Shown here piece by piece: positions 1-8,051 of a DNA stretch of 64,000 nucleotides. The position numbers and the translations under genes were made by a program. The notes beneath the pieces were generated by a model. The model worked only from the letters and a program-made list of their open reading frames with translations, ran no database searches and was not told the origin of the DNA. Within the stretch, counting starts at the first letter, position 1. Every line of letters starts with the position of its first letter. This stretch comes from Bacteroides sp. Lineage in GTDB: Bacteria > Bacteroidota > Bacteroidia > Bacteroidales > Muribaculaceae. Where the stretch lies: assembly GCA_014802265.1 (NCBI GenBank), contig JAAVCP010000025.1, forward strand, positions 59,897 to 123,896. Reading direction: 5' to 3'.

Positions 1-1
1 C

Positions 2-232
2 AATAAATCGTTTTTTGAAACTCTCCTTACTGAACATCCCAATCTTACAAAAGGTGAATTACGATTATGTGCACTTATTTGGATGAATTTATCTACTAAG
101 GAAATAGCAATGGTTACTAATAGATCTGTACGTACGGTTGAGTCTATGAAATATCGTCTGCACAAGAAACTCAATATCTCAGAATCAACCGAAAGTTATC
201 TACGTAAATTTCAGACTGACTCCGAGAATTAA
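2..232 (+). CDS. C-terminal fragment of a LuxR-type HTH transcriptional regulator (cut by window edge)
   Basis: Open frame from base 2: ...LTKGELRLCALIWMNLSTKEIAMVTNRSVRTVESMKYRLHKKLNIS..., a LuxR/GerE-like HTH pattern, ending TAA at 230-232. Confidence 0.65.
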   Translation, partial: NKSFFETLLTEHPNLTKGELRLCALIWMNLSTKEIAMVTNRSVRTVESMKYRLHKKLNISESTESYLRKFQTDSEN

Positions 233-459
233 CATTCTACTACCAATGAGTATGAATAAGAAAATCCAAGATAAAAATTTTTATAATTAACCGTAATTTT
301 ATAAAAAATCGAGGTGATTATATATAAAGATGGTTTATGATTGGTGAGGAGGTGAAGCGCACGTTAGAGGTCTTTTTCAAATATTAATTATAAAAGAATA
401 CCTGAGGTGGTGGATTTTCACCTCAGGCGTATCATAGGTATATGTAGTTGTAAGAATCG

Positions 460-897
460 TTATTTCTTTGTTTTGCAGCACTCAGACGTGTTGTCGTTGC
501 TCTTTGATTTATCTTTACAGTCAGATTCTTTCTTGCAGTCAGACTTGTCTTTACATTCCGATTTATTCTTGCAGCATTCAGATTTACCCTGAGCAGGGGA
601 AGCGGCTGCGTCTCCCTCTTCTATCTTAGTAACCTGATAATTTAGTTTGCCGAAGGCTTCCTCAAGATTTGTCTCCGTAGTCTTGTCAGCATCGTATGTT
701 ACGGTTACTCGCTGATGCTCAAGGTCAGTCTCAATTTTCTTGACTCCTTTTTCAAAACGCAGATTGCCCTTGATACGGTTCTCGCAATTCTGACATGACA
801 TGGGGGGAGTGGTGGTCACCACATATTCTTTGATGTCTTTGGCATACAAAGACAAACAGCCTGTAACAAGAAGGAAAGATAAAAATATATTTCTCAT
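460..897 (-). CDS. Exported heavy-metal-associated (HMA) domain protein with Lys/Asp/Cys-rich C-terminal tail
   Basis: Signal peptide; TTPPMSCQNCENRIKGNLRFEKGVKKIETDLEHQRVTVTYD (CxxC HMA fold); tail CCKNKSECKDKSDCKKESDCKDKSKSNDNTSECCKTKK. Confidence 0.85.
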   Translation of the reverse strand: MRNIFLSFLLVTGCLSLYAKDIKEYVVTTTPPMSCQNCENRIKGNLRFEKGVKKIETDLEHQRVTVTYDADKTTETNLEEAFGKLNYQVTKIEEGDAAASPAQGKSECCKNKSECKDKSDCKKESDCKDKSKSNDNTSECCKTKK

Positions 898-1014
898 TAT
901 TATGATTATAATGGGGTTGAAATTGTTCTCTCAGGTAAAATTTAAAAATAATTACCTCTTTAATAGATTAACGTATTAATCATTAAAATCTTATATTTCC
1001 TGCATAATAAAAAA

Positions 1015-3063
1015 TTATAGTTTGCCGAAATTAAAGCGGATTCCCACGTATGCCATTGCCCCATGCACCGGACCCCATATCATTGAGGAATCAAAGTTAG
1101 GTCCCCAGGGGTCGTTGGAGGCAATGATGGGATTTTTCTGTTTGAAATTAGTCAGGTTCTCGCCACCGGCATAGATTGAGAAATGACGAAACCAGCGTGT
1201 CACTTGCAGATTAAGCTGAGGAAATGGCTTGAATTTCTCCGACCATGACCATGAGCCATCGGCGAGCTTATATGGTGCCGGCATTCTGCCGCCGCCATTT
1301 AGCTGAAACGTCACGTCAAATTGCCAAATGTCCATGGGAGTAGAGTAGGAGAGCGTCAGCAATCCCTTATAGCGTGATGTAAGAGGCTTTTCCATCAAGA
1401 TGCCATTATAAGTGGTCTTCACGTCGTTAAGTCTCCATGCAGCTGTGATGTCTAATCCGAATGACGACTCGTAGGTGGCATCGACCTGAAAAGTATGAGA
1501 AAAAGATTTACCTGAAAGATTTCCGATAATGAGTGAGTGTGGGTCGGAATCATAATCAACCACCACCTGTCGGTCGAAATCAGTGTAGTAATATTCTGCA
1601 TTCACCCGCAGGGTCTCCTGATTTATCGGTATGGTCAATTGAGCGGAAATTCCGTAATTCCAAGATGCCTCCTGTTGCAGATTCTCCACGACTAATTCGC
1701 GGGAGCTTGCCATGAGATAATTATACTCAGCCCACGGTAACACGGTGCGATAACCCTTCCCAACCGACCCGCGTAAGGTAAGCACTTCCACTGGGGTGTA
1801 GCGTAAGTTGATTCGTGGAGTGACAAACCAGCCATAAAGCGAACTGTGGTCACCCCGTAGTCCTGCCATTGCCGTAAGGGAGGGAAAGGGTTTCCATGTA
1901 TATTGAGCATAGCCGCCGAAAACTGTCTCCTTGTCAATAAGTTTGCGTGATGTGTTGTCAGTTGAGTTTTGGGTGGCAATATGTTGGTTGAGATAGTCGT
2001 GGTTTAAAGATAAGCCGACAGAGAGATTATGCTGCTCAGTGAAATCTGATTCATACATCATCTGGGCATATACATTTCCTTCGTCTACATCATATCCTTT
2101 AAATCCGTAGGAGGCATCAAGCTTGTGAAACGAGCCTGTTGCCATAACTGCGAGGTTGGAGTTATTCTCGCGGCTGAGTATAAAGGCATGTTTCATATAT
2201 GCCTCATATCTCTGCGTTTTCAGGGTAATTTTATAGAGGGGGGAGAGGTGATCAGCGGTACGATGGTGTGTCACTTGACCTGCCTCACTTTTCTCATTTA
2301 TCACACCTACTCCACCATGGAAAATATATTTATCAGCAAAATAATCCCACCTGTTCTGCACGTTGAATTGCCTGATGTCGGGGGTATCAAGGAATCCGTC
2401 GCCGTTGCCGTCATGATTCATAAACCGGTCTTCTGCATGGAGCAGAATCTCTGTGTTCAGTCGGGGAGAAAGATGAAAATTTGCGTCGAGATTTGCCTCT
2501 GCCTTTAATTCAGAATCGAGGTATGCATTTATGGCTACCCCTTGTGGGTCTTCGGGTTTCAGGTATTCCACATCAATCTGTCCTGACATAGATTCATAAC
2601 CATTCTTTACTGAACTGCACCCCTTCGACACGCTGATGCTCTTCATCCAGGGACCCGGCACATAGCGCAGGGCATACGGACGCGCCGCCCCACGGAAATT
2701 CGGGAGGGTCTCCGTAAGCAGCTGAACATAGCTTCCCGACAACCCAAGCAATTTTATTTGCTTTGCTCCGGTGGCTGGATCCGAATAATTGACATCAACT
2801 GACGGATTTGTGGTGAAACTTTCTCCAAGGTTGCAGCAAGCTGCCTTAAACAGTTCGTTTTGGTTTATTTTGAAAGCATTCTCAGGACCTGACAGATTGA
2901 ACTTGGCTGATTTTTTCTTGACGATAACGAAATCGTCAAGATGATTCCATTCCACGGAATCTGCCGCGTGTTCATTCTCTTTGGTTTGAGCATCTAACGG
3001 GAGAAGGGTGCCTATGGAAAAAAGCAGTGTGGTCAGCCTTTGCAGGGAAGGGTATTTTGTCAT
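1015..3063 (-). CDS. TonB-dependent outer membrane receptor
   Basis: Plug-like region (GLSGSYVQLLTETLPNFRGAARPYALRYVPGPWMKSISVSKGCSSVKNGYESMSGQIDVEY) and long beta-barrel; start moved to internal Met at 3063, which precedes a signal peptide (MTKYPSLQRLTTLLFSIGTLLPLDAQ). Confidence 0.85.
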   Translation of the reverse strand: MTKYPSLQRLTTLLFSIGTLLPLDAQTKENEHAADSVEWNHLDDFVIVKKKSAKFNLSGPENAFKINQNELFKAACCNLGESFTTNPSVDVNYSDPATGAKQIKLLGLSGSYVQLLTETLPNFRGAARPYALRYVPGPWMKSISVSKGCSSVKNGYESMSGQIDVEYLKPEDPQGVAINAYLDSELKAEANLDANFHLSPRLNTEILLHAEDRFMNHDGNGDGFLDTPDIRQFNVQNRWDYFADKYIFHGGVGVINEKSEAGQVTHHRTADHLSPLYKITLKTQRYEAYMKHAFILSRENNSNLAVMATGSFHKLDASYGFKGYDVDEGNVYAQMMYESDFTEQHNLSVGLSLNHDYLNQHIATQNSTDNTSRKLIDKETVFGGYAQYTWKPFPSLTAMAGLRGDHSSLYGWFVTPRINLRYTPVEVLTLRGSVGKGYRTVLPWAEYNYLMASSRELVVENLQQEASWNYGISAQLTIPINQETLRVNAEYYYTDFDRQVVVDYDSDPHSLIIGNLSGKSFSHTFQVDATYESSFGLDITAAWRLNDVKTTYNGILMEKPLTSRYKGLLTLSYSTPMDIWQFDVTFQLNGGGRMPAPYKLADGSWSWSEKFKPFPQLNLQVTRWFRHFSIYAGGENLTNFKQKNPIIASNDPWGPNFDSSMIWGPVHGAMAYVGIRFNFGKL

Positions 3064-3146
3064 TTTTTTGCAGGGTTGTTTACATGAATCAGCTACAAAA
3101 TTAATTAAAAAAATCAACTTTTCCACTTTCTTTTGTCGTTATTAGT

Positions 3147-3177
3147 TTGGAAGCAACTTAATAAAGGAGTAATTTTG
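3147..3177 (+). promoter_or_regulatory. Bacteroidota-type promoter (TTG-N20-TAATTTTG)
   Basis: TTG at 3147-3149, TAATTTTG at 3170-3177, matching the -33/-7 consensus TTG/TAnnTTTG. Confidence 0.55.
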
Positions 3178-3187
3178 CAACCGAAAA

Positions 3188-4375
3188 ATGAGAAACGTGT
3201 ATTCATATCCGGACGCCAAAGGTCTTTTTGGTATCTTCAACGACAGTTTCCCTCCCATTATAGACGGAGTGTCTCTGACGGTGGAGAATTATGTCTATTG
3301 GCTTCAACAGGCTGGTCTTGAGCCATGTGTGGTTACACCATGGAATCCGGTGAAGATTGATCACGACTACTCGGTGATGAAATTTTTCTCACTTCCAATC
3401 CGCTCGAGAAAGCCTTACCGTTACGGCTATCCCAAGCTTGACCCGTTTATATGGCGGCGGCTTCTTAAGACCGATTTCAAATTGCTCCATTCCCATTGTC
3501 CTTTCTCTTCGGGGCGTCTGGCAGTCTATGTAAAGAAACACAGGCACATTCCACTTATCGGCACCTTCCATTCAAAATATAAGGCTGACCTTGAGCACTC
3601 GTTTAAGCTGCTGCCGTGGTGTGTGCCTATTATAATGAAAAGGATTCTCAATTTCTTCAATTCATGTGATGAGGTATGGATCCCTCAGGCGCAGGTGGAG
3701 GAGACCGTTAGAGAATATGGTTATAAGGGGAAGCTGACAGTTGTGGAAAACGGCAATGACTTTGCCTCTGTGATAAAGGGCAATCTTTGGGACTATAAGC
3801 GGGATGCTAAAAAGAAAATAGGCACAGATGAGGACTGCATAAATCTTCTGTTTGTCGGTCAGCATATTTGGGAGAAGGGTATAGGTGTAATTATCGACTC
3901 CCTTGAATTGCTGAAAGATAAGGTGCCATTCCGTATGAATTTTATAGGTACCGGATATGCTTCCGACGAACTTGCGGAACTGGTTAAGCGCAAAGGCCTT
4001 TCCGACAAAGTGAAACTTAACGGAGTGATAAAAGACCGCACTGTGTTGAGCAACTATTACGCGGGGAGCGACTTGTTTCTGTTCCCTTCTTTCTACGACA
4101 ATGCTCCCCTCGTATTACGAGAGGCAGCTGCTATGGGCACCCCGACTGTTCTTCTTTCCGGCTCCACCGCTTCGGAGGTAATAAGGAATGACCGCAATGG
4201 TTTCCTGACAGACCGCACTCCGGAGGCTTTTGCCGGTATGATTTTGCAGCTGGCAGCTGACCGGCAGCGCTTGAGGCGAGTAGCCAATGAAGCCCGCAAT
4301 ACTCTTGTCAGAAGTTGGGAAGACGTGGTGGGGGAGGTGATTGACCGCTACCGGATTATATTATCAAAAAAATAA
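3188..4375 (+). CDS. Glycosyltransferase family 4 / GT-B glycosyltransferase
   Basis: FNDSFPPIIDGVSLTVENYVYWLQQ N-terminus; NLLFVGQHIWEKGIGVIIDSLELL; SYYAGSDLFLFPSFYDNAPLVLREAAAMGTPTVL. Confidence 0.88.
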   Translation: MRNVYSYPDAKGLFGIFNDSFPPIIDGVSLTVENYVYWLQQAGLEPCVVTPWNPVKIDHDYSVMKFFSLPIRSRKPYRYGYPKLDPFIWRRLLKTDFKLLHSHCPFSSGRLAVYVKKHRHIPLIGTFHSKYKADLEHSFKLLPWCVPIIMKRILNFFNSCDEVWIPQAQVEETVREYGYKGKLTVVENGNDFASVIKGNLWDYKRDAKKKIGTDEDCINLLFVGQHIWEKGIGVIIDSLELLKDKVPFRMNFIGTGYASDELAELVKRKGLSDKVKLNGVIKDRTVLSNYYAGSDLFLFPSFYDNAPLVLREAAAMGTPTVLLSGSTASEVIRNDRNGFLTDRTPEAFAGMILQLAADRQRLRRVANEARNTLVRSWEDVVGEVIDRYRIILSKK

Positions 4376-4402
4376 ATGTTAACATCTGATAAAATTTAAG
4401 AT

Positions 4403-5497
4403 ATGCAGCCATCAAATGAACCCACAACGAAATCTGCCACTGGAGAGGAAGGGAAGAAAATATTTTCCACATGGAAAGTGTTGTTGCCTGTCTTGATAGG
4501 GTTGAGTGTCGTGGCATACATGTTTTGGCATGATGCCGAGAAAGAGAACCTGAAGGAAATTGTCGCCGGAATTCATTTCAATTGGCGCACCTGGGTATGT
4601 ATAGGGTTGGCATGCCTTTTCATGTTTGGGAGAGATTTCGGACTCAGTTGGCGCTTCAGAACACTGACCGACAGACAATTACGTTGGGGACAGGCGTTTA
4701 AAGTTGATTTGCTTTGTGAATTTACCTCCTGTGTAACCCCTTCGGCAGTGGGAGGAAGTTCACTTGGAATGGTCTTTCTCAATTCGCAGGGAATTGAGTT
4801 TGGCAGAGCCACGACTCTTATGATGACTACTCTGTTTCTTGATGAACTTTTTTTCGTGGTTTTTTGTCCGATAGTGGTTATTTTGACACCCGGAAGCGAG
4901 ATATTCGCCTCAGGGGGAGTAGGGTTCACTCACGGCATAAAATTGACATTCTGGCTTATATATAGCGTTATATTTGCATGGACTGCAATTCTTTTCTGCG
5001 GCATAATTTGGAAACCTAACTGGATGCGGTCATTTCTTACTAAAGTGACAAGTTGGAAATTTCTACGCCGCTGGCAAGATAAGGCAACCGAATTAGGCGA
5101 CAATATGGTTGCCACTTCAGCCGAACTGCGTAAAAAGCCATTCAGCTTTTGGTTAAGGGTCTTCGGAGGCACTTCCTTGTCATGGTTTTCACGCTACTTG
5201 GTGGTAAATGCCCTTTTCTTCGGTTTTCTGCCTCAGTCAGACCCTGAGCAATGGGTCATATTTGCGCGTGAATTTGTGCTTTGGGTAGTCTTGATGGTGA
5301 GTCCCACTCCCGGAGGGTCAGGACTTAGTGAATGGCTGTTTTCCGAATATTACGGCGACATCATCAATTCAGCGGGGCTTGCCCTTCTTCTTGCCATTTT
5401 GTGGCGTATCATTTCCTATTATGTCTATCTTATCATCGGGGCGATAATAGTGCCAGCCTGGATCAAAAACACCTACAATAAATTTCGCAAACAGTAG
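4403..5497 (+). CDS. Lysylphosphatidylglycerol synthase TM region / UPF0104 (AglD2-like) membrane protein
   Basis: Multi-TM protein; TPSAVGGSSLGMVFLNSQGIEFGRATTLMMTTLFLDELFF and SPTPGGSGLSEWLFSEYYG signature. Confidence 0.75.
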   Translation: MQPSNEPTTKSATGEEGKKIFSTWKVLLPVLIGLSVVAYMFWHDAEKENLKEIVAGIHFNWRTWVCIGLACLFMFGRDFGLSWRFRTLTDRQLRWGQAFKVDLLCEFTSCVTPSAVGGSSLGMVFLNSQGIEFGRATTLMMTTLFLDELFFVVFCPIVVILTPGSEIFASGGVGFTHGIKLTFWLIYSVIFAWTAILFCGIIWKPNWMRSFLTKVTSWKFLRRWQDKATELGDNMVATSAELRKKPFSFWLRVFGGTSLSWFSRYLVVNALFFGFLPQSDPEQWVIFAREFVLWVVLMVSPTPGGSGLSEWLFSEYYGDIINSAGLALLLAILWRIISYYVYLIIGAIIVPAWIKNTYNKFRKQ

Positions 5498-5654
5498 CGA
5501 AAAGACCAAAATATTAGTCAATATCCTCCCGAAGGATAGTGTAATCTTGGCGCTTGATAGGTAAAATGTCACCCGGCTCGTACCCTTAGTAGGTGCAAAT
5601 GAATATCAAGGTGTAAAGTGAAACAGAAAATTGTGTGAAAGATATTTAAAAATG

Positions 5655-5685
5655 TTGTTGATTTCGGCTAAAATGATTAATTTTG
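5655..5685 (+). promoter_or_regulatory. Bacteroidota-type promoter upstream of PPi-PFK
   Basis: TTG 5655-5657, TAATTTTG 5678-5685, spacing 20. Confidence 0.55.
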
Positions 5686-5771
5686 CAGCCTGAAATAAAA
5701 TGAAATAACAAATCGCTTCCGACTTACATTTTCAAGGGTGTCGGAAAGGTTATCCAGGTAAAAAACATAGA

Positions 5772-7430
5772 ATGAAAAAGAGTGCACTTCAAAGGGTGAG
5801 AGCTGAATATCAGCCCAAACTGCCCAAAGCCCTTCAGGGTCCGGTAAAACTTAAGATTGGTGAGGCAACTGAATCAGTTGCCCATCAGGAAGAAATCAAG
5901 AAGCTTTTTCCCCACACTTACGGAATGCCTGTCGTTGAATTTGAGAGGAACGATGATCCGGAGCGTGTAGAAGAGCCTTTCAATGTAGGTATCATTCTTT
6001 CGGGTGGTCAGGCCCCCGGTGGTCATAACGTGGTGAGTGGCATCTTCGACGGCATTAAGAGCCTTAACAAAGAATGTCGTCTTTATGGCTTCCTTATGGG
6101 TCCTTCCGGTTTTATCAACCATCAGTATATGGAGCTTACTGCTGCCTATATTAAGGAATACCGCAACACGGGTGGCTTTGACATTATCGGTTCAGGCAGA
6201 ACAAAACTTGAGACTCCTGAACAGTTTGAGGCTGGTCTCAAGGTGTTGAAAGAACTTAACATAAAGGCTCTCGTTATCATTGGCGGTGACGACTCCAACA
6301 CTAATGCTGCCGTGCTTGCCGAGTATTATAAGAATATAAATGCCGGCATTCAGGTGATCGGTGTGCCCAAGACTATCGACGGTGACCTTAAGAACGAATG
6401 GATTGAGACTTCTTTCGGTTTTGATACTGCATGCAAGGTGTATAGCGAAGTGATCGGTAACATTCAGCGCGACTGCAACTCTGCAAAGAAATATTACCAC
6501 TTCATCAAACTGATGGGTCGCTCTGCATCTCATATCGCCTTGGAGTGCGCACTTGAGACTCAGCCTAATGTTTGCTTGATTTCTGAGGAGATCCTTGCAA
6601 AGCGTATGACTCTTGACAACATTGTCAGCTATCTTTGCTATGTGATTGCCGAGCGTGCTAAACTTGGCTGGAATTTCGGTACAGTGCTCGTACCGGAAGG
6701 TCTTATCGAGTTTATCCCTTCAATGAAGTCACTTATCTCAGAGCTTAATGATGTGCTCGTTGAGTATGCTACTGAACTTGAAGGCCTTGAGGAACTCGAC
6801 AAGCTGAGAGCTATCCATGCACATCTTTCTCCTGTTAATGCTGAACTTTATAAGTCTCTCCCGAAGGCAATAGCACTCCAGCTTAGTCTTGACCGTGACA
6901 GCCACGGCAACGTGCAGGTGTCTCTCATCGAGACTGAAAGCCTCCTGAGTGAGATGGTTGAGAAGCGTCTTGAGGAGATGGCAGAAGAAGGTCAATATTC
7001 CGGTAGATTTAATGCACAGCATCATTTCTTTGGATATGAGGGACGTTGCGCTGACCCGACTAACTTTGATGCCGATTATACATACGCTCTTGGTTTCAAT
7101 GCTGCCATGCTTATCAATGCGGGGCTGACGGGCTATATGAGTTCAGTGCGTAACCTCACCGACCATACTGAGAACTGGATTGCAGGCGGCATCCCAATCA
7201 CTATGATGATGAACATGGAACGTCGCCACGGCGCAATGAAACCTGTGATTCAGAAGGCTCTTGTCAACCTCAATGGTCGTCCTTACCTGAAGTTTGCCTC
7301 AATGCGTGAGACACTTGCATTGAACACTCTTTATCAGTATCCCGGTCCTATCCAGTATTTCGGTCCGGCTGAAATCTGCGATCGCCCGTCGATGACTCTT
7401 CTTCTTGAGCACAATAAGAGTATATCTTAA
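5772..7430 (+). CDS. pfp: Diphosphate--fructose-6-phosphate 1-phosphotransferase (PPi-PFK, beta-type)
   Basis: NVGIILSGGQAPGGHNVVSGIFDG, IIGGDDSNTNAAVLAEYY, PKTIDGDLKN, MGRSASHIALECALETQPNV. Confidence 0.93.
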   Translation: MKKSALQRVRAEYQPKLPKALQGPVKLKIGEATESVAHQEEIKKLFPHTYGMPVVEFERNDDPERVEEPFNVGIILSGGQAPGGHNVVSGIFDGIKSLNKECRLYGFLMGPSGFINHQYMELTAAYIKEYRNTGGFDIIGSGRTKLETPEQFEAGLKVLKELNIKALVIIGGDDSNTNAAVLAEYYKNINAGIQVIGVPKTIDGDLKNEWIETSFGFDTACKVYSEVIGNIQRDCNSAKKYYHFIKLMGRSASHIALECALETQPNVCLISEEILAKRMTLDNIVSYLCYVIAERAKLGWNFGTVLVPEGLIEFIPSMKSLISELNDVLVEYATELEGLEELDKLRAIHAHLSPVNAELYKSLPKAIALQLSLDRDSHGNVQVSLIETESLLSEMVEKRLEEMAEEGQYSGRFNAQHHFFGYEGRCADPTNFDADYTYALGFNAAMLINAGLTGYMSSVRNLTDHTENWIAGGIPITMMMNMERRHGAMKPVIQKALVNLNGRPYLKFASMRETLALNTLYQYPGPIQYFGPAEICDRPSMTLLLEHNKSIS

Positions 7431-7458
7431 ATTTAGCAACTGATTTTACGTTTATTTT

Positions 7459-7492
7459 AAAGCCGGCTCGAAATCTTTTTCGCGTCGGCTTT
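7459..7492 (+). terminator. Intrinsic terminator-like hairpin after PPi-PFK
   Basis: AAAGCCG ... CGGCTTT stem followed by T-rich sequence. Confidence 0.55.
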
Positions 7493-7534
7493 GTTAATAA
7501 GTTTGTAAACTTTGATATATCCAAATTAAAAATT

Positions 7535-7966
7535 ATGAAAAAACTAATTCTTATGTCATTGGCTGCCGTTGCAATGACACTTCCCGCTTGTAGCAACAGT
7601 AAACAGGAACCTAAAAATATTGAGGTTGAGGTTGTATCCGATGCTGAAATAACCACCATGGAGAATGATAAGGTGCTGAAATCATCAAAAGGACATCCGA
7701 TGCTGGCTGATTTTTCAGCAGAATGGTGCCCTCCATGTCGCCAGATGAAACCGATTTTTCGTAAGTTGAAGAATGAATATGAAGGCAAGATAGATTTGGT
7801 TACGATTGATGTTGATAAAAATCCTGAGTTGGCAGAACGCTATAATGTTACCTCGATACCTACGTTTGTCTATATTTCTCCTTCGGGAAAAGAATTATAT
7901 CGCAATGTAGGGTTGCAGACGGAAGTAATCATCCGTTCAGATATCCTTAAATATTTGAGTGAATAA
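7535..7966 (+). CDS. Thioredoxin-fold lipoprotein
   Basis: Lipobox (LPACSNS); FSAEWCPPCRQMKPIFRKL active site; VTSIPTFVYISPSGKE. Confidence 0.9.
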   Translation: MKKLILMSLAAVAMTLPACSNSKQEPKNIEVEVVSDAEITTMENDKVLKSSKGHPMLADFSAEWCPPCRQMKPIFRKLKNEYEGKIDLVTIDVDKNPELAERYNVTSIPTFVYISPSGKELYRNVGLQTEVIIRSDILKYLSE

Positions 7967-7980
7967 TTATAGGTTGTGTA

Positions 7981-8030
7981 AATAGTTAAAAAAATCCGCA
8001 TCTGCTCAGATGCGGATTTTTTTAACTATT
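7981..8030. terminator. Bidirectional terminator, perfect inverted repeat (24-bp arms, 2-nt centre)
   Basis: aatagttaaaaaaatccgcatctg-ct-cagatgcggatttttttaactatt between convergent genes, A/T tracts on both sides. Confidence 0.9.
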
Positions 8031-8051
8031 TATCACTGAATGATGAAGTGT

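Noticed and set aside
407-592. 61-aa plus-strand ORF with SDLSLQSDLFLQHSD repeats
   Set aside because: Antisense of the Cys-rich tail of the HMA protein.
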